DNA from: DASQZJ01 sp035638775
GTDB lineage: Bacteria > Pseudomonadota > Gammaproteobacteria > UBA5335 > SLRW01
DNA: 64,000 nucleotides
Direction of reading: 5' to 3'
Assembly (NCBI GenBank): GCA_035638775.1
Contig: DASQZJ010000012.1
Span: 124,001-188,000 of the forward strand
In this document: positions 51,088 to 59,025 of the stretch, one piece after another
How positions within the stretch are numbered: position 1 is the first letter of the stretch
Layout: each line of letters opens with the position of its first letter
The notes under the pieces: model-generated
What the model was told of the DNA's origin: nothing
The model's database searches: none
Seen by the model: only the letters and a program-made list of their open reading frames with translations
Made by a program: the position numbers and the translations under genes

Positions 51088-51855
51088 CTACGCGCCCGGC
51101 AACAACCGCACCGGATTCACGGGATCGCCGCCGACACGGATCTCGAAATGCAGCATGGGCTGGTTGTCCGTCCCCTTGCCCATCTCGGCGATCGTCTGCC
51201 CCGCGCTGACCCTGTCCCCTTCCTGTACGTACAACTTCCTGTTGTACGCGTACGCACTCAGCACATCGCTGGTGTGTTTTACGATAATAAGCTTCCCGTA
51301 TCCGATAAGTCCACTACCGCTGTAGACCACCTTTCCGGGGGCCGCGGCGTGCACCGCCTCGCCCACGTACCCGCCGATATCGATACCCTTGTTCCGGCCC
51401 CCGCCGGAGCGGAAGCGCTCGACGATCTTGCCCTTGACGGGCCACTGCCAGTGGATCGAGTCGGCTGCCCGCGGAGCGTGAGAAGGCATCGTCCGCGCCG
51501 ACCGGGCGGCACGCGGGGAGGATGGCGGCGGGGCCGGCGACGCCTGCACCCCGTTGCGCGCCTCCTGCCGTCCCGCCGGAGCCGGCTCGGGATGCCACCG
51601 CGTGGCGCCCCCGTTCGGGGGGCTCAGCCGGATCCTCTCTCCCGGATAGATCGTCGACGGGTCGGAAAGGTGGTTCCAGTGTGCCAGCTTGCGCCAGTCC
51701 AACCCGTATTCCCAGGCAATCGAGTAGAGGGTTTCGCCCTTGCGCACGCGGTGGATTTCGGGCTGCCAGTTGAGCGCTCCGGCGCAGCCGGCAAGCAGCA
51801 CCGGCAGCAGGATTGCCAGGCACAAGCTTCGGGTTGGCCACGAGCGCAACCTCAT
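51088..51855 (-). CDS. nlpD: NlpD-like LysM/LytM lipoprotein
   Basis: Outer-membrane lipoprotein that activates cell-wall amidases at the division site. Lipobox LLAGC (Cys about 24), LysM domain (HRVRKGETLYSIAWEYGLDWRKLAHWN), Pro/Ala-rich linker, then an M23/LytM domain. In the LytM domain two zinc ligands are replaced: NKGIDIGG instead of HxGxD, and MLHFEIR without the first His of HxH. The domain is therefore probably non-catalytic, as in Escherichia coli NlpD. 255 residues from ATG 51855. Confidence 0.94.
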   Translation of the reverse strand: MRLRSWPTRSLCLAILLPVLLAGCAGALNWQPEIHRVRKGETLYSIAWEYGLDWRKLAHWNHLSDPSTIYPGERIRLSPPNGGATRWHPEPAPAGRQEARNGVQASPAPPPSSPRAARSARTMPSHAPRAADSIHWQWPVKGKIVERFRSGGGRNKGIDIGGYVGEAVHAAAPGKVVYSGSGLIGYGKLIIVKHTSDVLSAYAYNRKLYVQEGDRVSAGQTIAEMGKGTDNQPMLHFEIRVGGDPVNPVRLLPGA

Positions 51856-51943
51856 CCCTAGTCCCGGCGGATTCGACGGCCCGGCTGCTCCTGCGGTCGG
51901 CGGTTCCCGCGGCCGACCGCCCGTACCCATGGCCGCGCCGCCA

Positions 51944-52606
51944 TCACTCCTCTCCCGAGCGCAGCGGCACGAAGCTTACCGTGTCCAGAACCTGCTGCTC
52001 GAGCTCCCCGTCCCGGTGGCGCACGAGGATCAGGTTCTGCTCCCCCGGCGGGCCCAGCGGCAGCACCATGCGACCGTCGGGGGCGAGCTGCCCGACCAGC
52101 GCTTCCGGCACGTAGCGGGGCGCCGCCGTGACCAGGATAGCGTCGAACGGCCCTTCCTCCGGCCAGCCCCAGGTACCGTCGCTGTGGCCGAAGCGCACGT
52201 TGCGGATGCCGTAGCGGCGCAGGCGCTGGCGCGCCCGCTGCAGCAGCCCGCCGATTCGCTCGACCGTGAATACGCTGTCGGCCAGCTGCGCCAGGATCGC
52301 GGTCTGGTAACCCGAACCGGTCCCCACCTCGAGGACCCGGCCCAGCGGCCCGCCGGCGAGCAGCGCCTCGGTCATGCGGGCAACGACGAAGGGCTGGGAG
52401 ATGGTCTGGCCGAACCCGATCGGCAGCGCCGTATCCTCGTAGGCGCGGCTCGCGAGCGCCTCGTCCACGAACAGGTGCCGCGGCATGTGCCGGATCAGGT
52501 CGAGCACCCGCTGGTCGCGGATCCCCCGCTCCTCCAGGCGTGTCGCCAGCCGTTCGCGGGTTCGGCGCGAGGTCATGCCGATTCCCAGCAGTTTCCTGTC
52601 GTTCAC
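51944..52606 (-). CDS. pcm: Protein-L-isoaspartate O-methyltransferase
   Basis: Repairs isoaspartyl residues in ageing proteins using S-adenosylmethionine. Motifs: PRHLFVDEALASRAYEDTALPIGFGQTISQPF, then the SAM motif VLEVGTGSGYQTAIL and FDAILVTAAPRYVPEAL. The GTG at 52606 forms a GTGA overlap with the surE stop; the ATG at 52576 (MTSRRTRERL) matches the start of several homologues and is the alternative. 220 residues from the GTG. Its stop lies 88 bases before nlpD. Confidence 0.95.
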   Translation of the reverse strand: MNDRKLLGIGMTSRRTRERLATRLEERGIRDQRVLDLIRHMPRHLFVDEALASRAYEDTALPIGFGQTISQPFVVARMTEALLAGGPLGRVLEVGTGSGYQTAILAQLADSVFTVERIGGLLQRARQRLRRYGIRNVRFGHSDGTWGWPEEGPFDAILVTAAPRYVPEALVGQLAPDGRMVLPLGPPGEQNLILVRHRDGELEQQVLDTVSFVPLRSGEE

Positions 52607-53355
52607 TGCGAGCGCCCGCCCAGCCATCCGGCGACTTTCTCGAGCGCCTCGTAACGCGTGAGATCGAGATGCACCGGGGTGATCGACACCATTCCGGCCG
52701 AGACCGCGTGGAAGTCCGTGCCGGGGCCGGCATCCGCTTCCTGTCCCGCCGGACCGATCCAGAAGACCTGGCGTCCGCGCGGATCGGTGCTGCGGGTCAG
52801 CCGTTCCGCGCGGTGGCGGCGGCCCAGGCGCGTGGCGGCGTAGCCGCGCAGCTCGTCCCAGGGCCGGTCCGGGACATTGACGTTGAGGATGGTGTCGGCC
52901 GGCAGCGGATCGCGCCGCAGCCGTCCGACCAGCTCCAGCGCTACACGCGCGGCGGTCTCGAAGAACACCGGCTCTTCGCCCACCAGCGACACCGCGATCG
53001 CGGGCAGCCCCAGGAAGCGTCCCTCGGTGGCGCCGGCCACCGTGCCCGAATACAGGACGTCGTCGCCCATGTTGGATCCGGCATTGATGCCGGAGACGAC
53101 CATGTCCGGATCGGTCTCCAGCAGCCCCGTGATCGCAACGTGCACCGAGTCGGTCGGTGTCCCGTCCACGCAGTACATGTCCGCCTCGTGGCGATGGATG
53201 CGCAGCGGGCGGTCCAGGGTCAGGGAATTGCTGGCACCGCTGCGGTTGCGGTCCGGTGCCACCACGACCACCTCGGCGACTTCGGCCAGCGCGCGCCGGA
53301 GCGTCTGCAGGCCCTCCGCGTGACAACCGTCGTCGTTGGTAATGAGAATCCGCAC
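52603..53355 (-). CDS. surE: 5'-nucleotidase SurE
   Basis: Metal-dependent nucleoside 5'-monophosphatase associated with stationary-phase survival. The metal site is formed by ILITNDDG at the start, with APDRNRSGASNSLTL and VSGINAGSNMGDDVLYSGTVAGA. 250 residues. The GTG start has a strong GAGGTG two to eight bases upstream. It is the first gene of surE-pcm-nlpD-rpoS. A stem-loop lies 40-59 bases before the start. Confidence 0.96.
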   Translation of the reverse strand: MRILITNDDGCHAEGLQTLRRALAEVAEVVVVAPDRNRSGASNSLTLDRPLRIHRHEADMYCVDGTPTDSVHVAITGLLETDPDMVVSGINAGSNMGDDVLYSGTVAGATEGRFLGLPAIAVSLVGEEPVFFETAARVALELVGRLRRDPLPADTILNVNVPDRPWDELRGYAATRLGRRHRAERLTRSTDPRGRQVFWIGPAGQEADAGPGTDFHAVSAGMVSITPVHLDLTRYEALEKVAGWLGGRSQ

Positions 53356-53394
53356 TTGTCACCTCGATCGCAGGGACACCGCGTGGGTGCGGCG

Positions 53395-53414
53395 CCCGGG
53401 CCGGCGGGCCCGGG
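53395..53414 (-). other. GC stem-loop upstream of surE
   Basis: CCCGGGCC / GGCCCGGG, eight base pairs, loop of four, in the gap between surE and the divergent Smr gene. A TATATT element (53423-53418, minus strand) lies just upstream, so the stem could fall at the very 5' end of the surE transcript. No good -35 is visible. Nothing else is recognised in the 197-base gap. Confidence 0.4.
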
Positions 53415-53552
53415 ACAATATACCGTGAACGACCGTCTCCGCCCATGGGCTCGTGCCCCGGCGGCCACTGCCCGCGCCGGCTTCCCGCCCCTGGACAAAC
53501 CGCGCCGATTTGCGCACCCTTCGTCCAGGGCCCGCACCAGGCGAGTCGTCAG

Positions 53553-54113
53553 ATGTCCCGCGAATCCCGCACACCACCCGAGCCCGAGATCTCGGACGAA
53601 GACACCGCGCTGTTTCGCAGCGCCGTCCGGGGGGTTCGCGCGCTGCACGGCGGCCGCGTCGAACGGCGTGCTCCGCCGCCAACGCCGAGGGCCGACTTCC
53701 GGCGCCGCGACGAGCGCGCCGTGGTCCGCGAGCTGGGCGAGTGCGAACCCACCGGCGCAGACGTCGAAACCGGCGAGGAGCTTTCCTACGGACGACCGGG
53801 GCTGAGGCCGGGGGTCCTGCGCCGCCTGCGCCGGGGACAGTATCCGTTGCAGGCAGAGCTCGACCTGCACGGGCTGACCGTGCCCGAAGCGCATGATGCG
53901 CTGGCGGACTTCCTGCGGGAATGCGCGGCCGAGGGCACGCGCTGCGTGCGCGTCATCCACGGCAAGGGGCTACGCTCCGCGCACCGGGGGCCGGTGCTGA
54001 AGGGCAAGGTCAACCTGTGGCTGCGCCGCCGCGACGAGGTTCTCGCGTTCGTGTCCGCACGCCCGGCCGACGGCGGCACCGGCGCAGTGTACGTACTGTT
54101 GCGCGTGCCCTAG
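53553..54113 (+). CDS. Smr-domain protein
   Basis: A 186-residue protein with a C-terminal Smr domain, the small MutS-related nuclease fold. Motifs: LDLHGLTVPEAHDALADFL and VIHGKGLRS. The N-terminal 90 residues are charged and poorly conserved. Proteobacterial stand-alone Smr proteins (SmrA/SmrB group) cut mRNA at collided ribosomes or act on branched DNA; which applies here cannot be read. ATG at 53553, since earlier in-frame codons are non-coding in character. It is inserted on the opposite strand between surE and truD, and its stop abuts the truD stop. Confidence 0.88.
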   Translation: MSRESRTPPEPEISDEDTALFRSAVRGVRALHGGRVERRAPPPTPRADFRRRDERAVVRELGECEPTGADVETGEELSYGRPGLRPGVLRRLRRGQYPLQAELDLHGLTVPEAHDALADFLRECAAEGTRCVRVIHGKGLRSAHRGPVLKGKVNLWLRRRDEVLAFVSARPADGGTGAVYVLLRVP

Positions 54114-55181
54114 CTAGCCCGGTTCGCCGGCCGGCCCTGCGCCGGCGGCGGGTGCCCCGACCAGCTCCCGCAGCACCACCGTCGCATAGCCGCCCGGCGG
54201 CAGAGTGAAGCCCAGGCGCGCGCCCTCGCAGCCGGTCTCCCACTTCACCTCCCGCACGGGCAGCCGCAGGCTGCGCCGCGCGTGCGCCATGCCGGTCTTC
54301 GTTAGGCCGGCGACCAGCTCCGGAAAGCCTTCGGCCAGCTCCCGTTCCAGGCGGCCGATGTCCTCCAGCGCCGGCGGATCGCCACGGCCCCACAGCGGCC
54401 CCGTGGGATGCAGGTCGCCCTCCGCGCAGCGGCGACACGCGGCTTCCCGATCTTCACCGCCGTCGAGCACGAACCAGCTGCGCGAGCCGTCGAGCTGCAG
54501 CACGTCGCCCGGGCAGGGCCGATTCCAGTCGCCGCGGCGGACCCGCTCCGCCAGCACCGCGTTGAAGATGGCGGCGCGCGCGGCTGACAGCAGGATGCCG
54601 CGCCGGCCGCGACCCCGCACCCGCAGGCGGCCGGCGAACATCGCGCTGGCCTGCGCCACGTTGTCCCCCCGGCGGCCGAAACGCTGCGGCCCGAAGTAGT
54701 TCGGCACGCCCTCCCGGCAGATCCGCTCCACGCGTTCCCGGCAACCCCGCACGTCCCCCCGCAGCTCCCGCAGGGTCAGCTCGAAGCGGTTGCCTCGCAG
54801 GGCCCCCGTCTTCAGCTTGCGGCCGTGGCGTACGGCTTCCAGGATTTCCACGCCGGCCAGGTCCAGCGTGCGCCAGTCCGGCTCGGGACGGCCGGCCAGG
54901 TCGATCGAAAACCACTGCTCGGCGACGGCGTGGCGATCCTTGCGCCCGGCATAGCCCACCGCGTGGCGCGCCACGCCGGCCAGTGCCGCCAGGCGCCCGG
55001 CGAGCCAATCGGTGTTCACGCCGGTCTTGCGCACCCGCAACAGCACATGCTGGCCCGACCCGTCCGGCTCGAACAACGGCAGCTCGATGACCCGGAAATC
55101 CGCCGCCAGGGCGCGAACCCGTGCCGTGGCGGGCGGCTCGCCTCCCGCCCGGGGCCAGTCGCGGGCGGGCCGGGAGATCAT
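54114..55181 (-). CDS. truD: tRNA pseudouridine(13) synthase TruD
   Basis: Makes pseudouridine 13 in tRNA. The catalytic Asp lies in GYAGRKDRHAVAEQWFS, and VPNYFGPQRFGRRGDN, RRGILLSAARAAIFN and ARRSLRLPVREVKWE fit the family. 355 residues. ATGA overlap with ispF. It ends exactly where the convergent Smr gene ends, with no base between them. Confidence 0.95.
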   Translation of the reverse strand: MISRPARDWPRAGGEPPATARVRALAADFRVIELPLFEPDGSGQHVLLRVRKTGVNTDWLAGRLAALAGVARHAVGYAGRKDRHAVAEQWFSIDLAGRPEPDWRTLDLAGVEILEAVRHGRKLKTGALRGNRFELTLRELRGDVRGCRERVERICREGVPNYFGPQRFGRRGDNVAQASAMFAGRLRVRGRGRRGILLSAARAAIFNAVLAERVRRGDWNRPCPGDVLQLDGSRSWFVLDGGEDREAACRRCAEGDLHPTGPLWGRGDPPALEDIGRLERELAEGFPELVAGLTKTGMAHARRSLRLPVREVKWETGCEGARLGFTLPPGGYATVVLRELVGAPAAGAGPAGEPG

Positions 55182-55663
55182 GCGCCCGTTTCGGTCACCA
55201 GCACCACGGCGAGCGCCGCGATGCCCTCACGCCGGCCGGTAAAGCCGAGGTGCTCGGTGGTCGTGGCCTTGACGCTCACGCAGGACCGGTCCAGGCCCAG
55301 GTCGGCCGCAAGGTTGCCGCGCATTGCGGAGGTGTGCGGCGCGACCCGCGGCGCCTGGGCGAGGACGGTCACATCCGCGTTCCCGACCCGCCAGCCGGCC
55401 CGGGCGATCTTGTCCGCCACCTCGCGCAGGAGCACGCGGCTGTCCGCATCCCGCCAGGCCTCGGCATCGTCGGGAAAGTGCACGCCCAGGTCGCCCATCG
55501 CGGTGGCCCCCAGGAGCGCGTCGCACAGCGCGTGGATCACCACGTCGCCGTCCGAATGGGCGACCACGCCCCGGTCGTGCGCGATGCGCACACCGCCCAG
55601 CATCACGTGGTCGCCGTCGCCGAAGGCGTGCACGTCGAATCCCTGACCGACGCGCGGGCTCAC
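55178..55663 (-). CDS. ispF: 2-C-methyl-D-erythritol 2,4-cyclodiphosphate synthase IspF
   Basis: Fifth step of the MEP pathway to isoprenoids. Zinc-binding GQGFDVHAF at the start, AHSDGDVVIHALCDALLGA and DLGVHFPDDAEAW follow, with VKATTTEHLGFTGRREGIAA near the end. 161 residues. GTG start in a GTGA overlap with ispD. Confidence 0.97.
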   Translation of the reverse strand: MSPRVGQGFDVHAFGDGDHVMLGGVRIAHDRGVVAHSDGDVVIHALCDALLGATAMGDLGVHFPDDAEAWRDADSRVLLREVADKIARAGWRVGNADVTVLAQAPRVAPHTSAMRGNLAADLGLDRSCVSVKATTTEHLGFTGRREGIAALAVVLVTETGA

Positions 55664-56385
55664 TCCGGCTGCTCCAGCTGCCGCCGCGCCAGGATCGCGT
55701 CGACCATGGCCAGGTCCTCCGCCAGCGTGACCTTGAGATTGTCCGCGCGAGCCGGGATCAGGCGCGGATGCCAGCCGGCCGCCTCCATTGCCGACGCCTC
55801 GTCGGTGATCCCCTCGCCGGGAGCCGCAGACTCCAGCGCGTCCAGCAGCGCGCCCCAGGGGAACATCTGCGGCGTCTGGGCCTGCCACAGGTCGCTGCGA
55901 TCCACGGTACCGGCCACGCGCCCGTTCCCGTCCCCCCGCTTGAGGGTGTCCCGCACGCGCACCGCGAGCAGGGCTCCGTCCCGCACGGCACGGGGATCGT
56001 CCAGGAGGCGACGCAGGTCGCCGGGATGCAGGCACGGCCGGGCCGCGTCGTGCACCAGCACCGGGTCCGCGTCGGCGGCCCTGCCGCGCAGCGCCCGCAG
56101 GCCGGCGCGCACCGATTCCCAGCGCTCGGCGCCTCCCGGCACGGCCGTCACCCGCGGCGCCCGGAGCAGATCCAGCGCCTGCCAGCGCCGGTCGTCCGGG
56201 GCCACCGCGACGACCACGCGGCGAATCCGGGGCTCGCCCAGCAGCGCCGCAACGCTGTGCTCGAGGATGCTGCGCCCGGCCACGGTCAGGTACTGCTTCG
56301 GGATGTCGGCACCCATGCGGGCACCGGCTCCGGCCGCGGGCACCACGGCCCAGCAGGCCGGCCCCCGGAGCTCAGTGGCCGGCAT
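55660..56385 (-). CDS. ispD: 2-C-methyl-D-erythritol 4-phosphate cytidylyltransferase IspD
   Basis: Third step of the MEP pathway, forming CDP-methylerythritol. Nucleotidyltransferase motif VPAAGAGARMGADIPKQYL, then PGGAERWESVRAGL, VHDAARPC and TVDRSDLWQAQTPQMF. 241 residues. It overlaps ftsB by 14 bases upstream and ispF by 4 downstream; ftsB-ispD-ispF-truD is the usual order. Confidence 0.97.
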   Translation of the reverse strand: MPATELRGPACWAVVPAAGAGARMGADIPKQYLTVAGRSILEHSVAALLGEPRIRRVVVAVAPDDRRWQALDLLRAPRVTAVPGGAERWESVRAGLRALRGRAADADPVLVHDAARPCLHPGDLRRLLDDPRAVRDGALLAVRVRDTLKRGDGNGRVAGTVDRSDLWQAQTPQMFPWGALLDALESAAPGEGITDEASAMEAAGWHPRLIPARADNLKVTLAEDLAMVDAILARRQLEQPE

Positions 56386-56749
56386 CGGACGGGGCCGGAG
56401 TCCCCGGGCCGGACGGGGTCGGGGTGCCTTTCACCGACGCCGGACTCGCGCCCTGTCGCGGCGGATGCACCACCTGGTAGAAGGTCTCTCCCTTGCCGAT
56501 CATGCCGAGCTCCCGGCGCGCGAGCGCCTCGACCGCGCCCAGCCCGGTCTTCAGATCCTTGACCTCGGCCTCCAGGGCGTCGTTGCGCTTTCGCATCTTG
56601 TGGTCGGCCCGGCGCTGCGTGGCGATCTCCCGCTGCAGCTGCTGCATCTGGCGCACGCCATTGCCGGCGATCCACAGATCGTACTGGAGCAGGAGCAGGA
56701 GCGCGGCCAGAAGTCCGATCAGGCCCAGCCGCACGATCTCGCCGTGCAC
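56372..56749 (-). CDS. ftsB: Cell division protein FtsB
   Basis: Small bitopic divisome protein that forms a complex with FtsL and FtsQ. One transmembrane helix (LGLIGLLAALLLLLQYDLW) is followed by a coiled coil (QQLQREIATQRRADHKMRKRNDALEAEVKDLK) and the conserved ARRELGMIGKGETFYQVV. The tail is a Pro/Ser-rich extension of about 25 residues. I chose the GTG at 56749, which has AGGGTG upstream and gives a family-like N-terminus; an ATG at 56821 would add 24 basic residues and overlap eno by 41 bases. Confidence 0.9.
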   Translation of the reverse strand: MHGEIVRLGLIGLLAALLLLLQYDLWIAGNGVRQMQQLQREIATQRRADHKMRKRNDALEAEVKDLKTGLGAVEALARRELGMIGKGETFYQVVHPPRQGASPASVKGTPTPSGPGTPAPSDAGH

Positions 56750-56780
56750 GCGCGGCACCCTGCGCGGGCGGCGGACGGCT

Positions 56781-58082
56781 TCAGCGTGCGTCGCCGCCGA
56801 AGATCCACGTCGGGAACGCATCGCGCCCCAGGTATCTGGCTCTATCGCCGAGTTCATCCTCGATGCGCATCAGCTGGTTGTACTTGGCCACCCGGTCCGA
56901 CCGGCAAAGCGACCCGGTCTTGATCTGGGTGGCGGCCGTCGCCACCGCAAGGTCCGCGATGGTATCGTCCGAGGTCTCCCCGGAGCGGTGAGACACGACC
57001 GCACTGTAGCCCGCCCGGCTCGCCATGTCGATCGCATCCAGGGTTTCGCTGAGGGTTCCGATCTGGTTGGGCTTGATCAGGATCGAGTTGGCGACGTCCT
57101 GGTCGATGCCGCGGGACAGCAGCCGGGTGTTGGTCACGAACAGATCGTCGCCCACCAGCTGCACGCGGCCCCCGAGCCGCTCGGTCAGCACCCGCCAGCC
57201 GTCCCAGTCGTCCTCGGCCATGCCGTCCTCCACGGAAATGACCGGATACTTGCCGACCAGGTTGCCGAGGTATTCCGCGAAGGAGGCGGGGTCGAAGTCG
57301 CGATCCTCGGACGCCAGGTGGTAGCGCCCGTCCCGGTACAGCTCGGAGCTGGCGACATCCAGCCCCAGGTAGATATCCCGTCCGGCCTCGTAACCGGCCT
57401 CGCCGATCGCTTCCAGGATGGTCTCCACCGCCGCCTCGTTGGACGGGAGATTGGGAGCGAAGCCGCCCTCGTCCCCCACCGCGGTGCCGAACCCCTGGCG
57501 ATGCAGCACCGCCTTGAGCGCATGGAACGTCTCGGCACCGTAGCGCACCGCCTCGCGCAGCGTCGGGGCGCCCACCGGGAGAATCAGGAACTCCTGGATG
57601 TCGACGCTGTTGTCGGCATGAACCCCCCCGTTGAGGATGTTCATCATCGGCACCGGCAGCTCCACGGCCTCGTCGCCGCCGAGGAAGCGGTACAGCGCCA
57701 CGCCGGCGGAGCGGGCCGCGGCTTTCGCCGCCGCCAGCGATATCGCCAGGATGGCGTTGGCACCCAGGCGCGACTTGTTCTCGCTGCCGTCGACCTCGAT
57801 CAGCGTCCGGTCCAGCGCCCTCAGATCGTCGACCACGCGTCCGAGCACCGCCTCGCGCAGCTCACCGTTGACGTGCTCGACCGCCTTGCGCACGCCCTTG
57901 CCGAGGTAGCGCCCGCTGTCGCCGTCGCGCAGCTCCACCGCCTCCCGGGCGCCGGTGGACGCCCCGGACGGCACCGCGGCCCGTCCCGTCGTGCCGTCGT
58001 CCAGCAATACATCGGCTTCCACCGTCGGGTTGCCGCGCGAGTCGAGGATCTCGCGTCCGCGAATGTCCTTGATATGGGCCAT
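56781..58082 (-). CDS. eno: Enolase
   Basis: Interconverts 2-phosphoglycerate and phosphoenolpyruvate in glycolysis. Family marks: REILDSRGNPTVEADV, VPSGASTGAREAVELRDGD, FLILPVGAPTLREA, GDEGGFAPNL, SVEDGMAEDDW, the catalytic LIKPNQIGTLSET and SHRSGETSDDTIADLAVA. 433 residues. It lies 97 bases after kdsA; this gap shows no other feature. Confidence 0.98.
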   Translation of the reverse strand: MAHIKDIRGREILDSRGNPTVEADVLLDDGTTGRAAVPSGASTGAREAVELRDGDSGRYLGKGVRKAVEHVNGELREAVLGRVVDDLRALDRTLIEVDGSENKSRLGANAILAISLAAAKAAARSAGVALYRFLGGDEAVELPVPMMNILNGGVHADNSVDIQEFLILPVGAPTLREAVRYGAETFHALKAVLHRQGFGTAVGDEGGFAPNLPSNEAAVETILEAIGEAGYEAGRDIYLGLDVASSELYRDGRYHLASEDRDFDPASFAEYLGNLVGKYPVISVEDGMAEDDWDGWRVLTERLGGRVQLVGDDLFVTNTRLLSRGIDQDVANSILIKPNQIGTLSETLDAIDMASRAGYSAVVSHRSGETSDDTIADLAVATAATQIKTGSLCRSDRVAKYNQLMRIEDELGDRARYLGRDAFPTWIFGGDAR

Positions 58083-58179
58083 GTCCGTTCCTCTTCCGAA
58101 CTGTTGACGATACCGCTGTCCCGGCAGTTCCGCCGCGTGCGGACGGCATCCCCGCGTCGGCGCCCCTGCGGCAGGGCCC

Positions 58180-59025
58180 TCACCGGCCCAGCAGGAGGTC
58201 GGTCTCCTCGAATTCGTTGCGCTTGACCGCCCGGTCGATCTCCGTGAGCGTCTCCAGCAGGCCGGCCATGCGATCCAGCGGCCAGGCGTTGGGCCCGTCG
58301 CTCAGCGCCCGCTGCGGGTCCGGGTGGGTCTCCATGAACAAGCCGGCAATGCCGGCGGCGACGGCCGCCCGGGCCAGGACCGGGACGAATTCGCGCTGGC
58401 CGCCAGAGCGGTCCCCCCGGCCGCCGGGCAGCTGCACCGAGTGGGTGGCGTCGAACACCACCGGCACCTCCGTCGCGCGCATGACCGCGAGCGCCCGCAT
58501 GTCGGAGATCAGGTTGTTGTAGCCGAAGGAGACGCCCCGCTCGCACACCATGATCTGCCCGTTTCCGGCCGCGCGCGCTTTCTCGACGACTCCCTGCATG
58601 TCCCAGGGCGCCAGGAACTGCCCCTTCTTGATGTTCACCGGGCGCCCCTGCCGCGCCACGTTCTGGATGAAGTTGGTCTGCCGGCACAGGAACGCGGGCG
58701 TCTGGAGCACGTCGACCACCGACGCCACCTCCTCCAGTGGCGTGTCCTCGTGCACGTCCGTGAGCACGGGTACACCGACCTGCTCGCGAACCGCCTCGAG
58801 GATGCGCAGCCCCTCTTCCAGGCCCGGTCCCCGGAAGCTCCGGTGCGAGGAGCGGTTGGCCTTGTCGAAGGAGGACTTGTAGATGAATGGCACGTCCAGC
58901 GCGCGCGTGATCTCCTGCAGCCGTCCGGCGGTATCCAGCGCCAGCTCGCGGCTCTCGATCACGCAGGGCCCGGCGATCAGGAACAACGGCCGGTACAGCC
59001 CGGCCTCGAATCCGCACAGCTTCAT
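58180..59025 (-). CDS. kdsA: 3-deoxy-D-manno-octulosonate 8-phosphate synthase KdsA
   Basis: Condenses PEP with arabinose 5-phosphate for lipopolysaccharide Kdo. Motifs: LIAGPCVIESRE, YKSSFDKANRSSHRSFRGPGLEEGL, LTDVHED, LCRQTNFIQNVA, NIKKGQFLAPWDM and DATHSVQLPGG. 281 residues from ATG 59025, which overlaps the pyrG stop (ATGA). The enzyme and its substrate-generating neighbour enolase are adjacent. Confidence 0.97.
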   Translation of the reverse strand: MKLCGFEAGLYRPLFLIAGPCVIESRELALDTAGRLQEITRALDVPFIYKSSFDKANRSSHRSFRGPGLEEGLRILEAVREQVGVPVLTDVHEDTPLEEVASVVDVLQTPAFLCRQTNFIQNVARQGRPVNIKKGQFLAPWDMQGVVEKARAAGNGQIMVCERGVSFGYNNLISDMRALAVMRATEVPVVFDATHSVQLPGGRGDRSGGQREFVPVLARAAVAAGIAGLFMETHPDPQRALSDGPNAWPLDRMAGLLETLTEIDRAVKRNEFEETDLLLGR

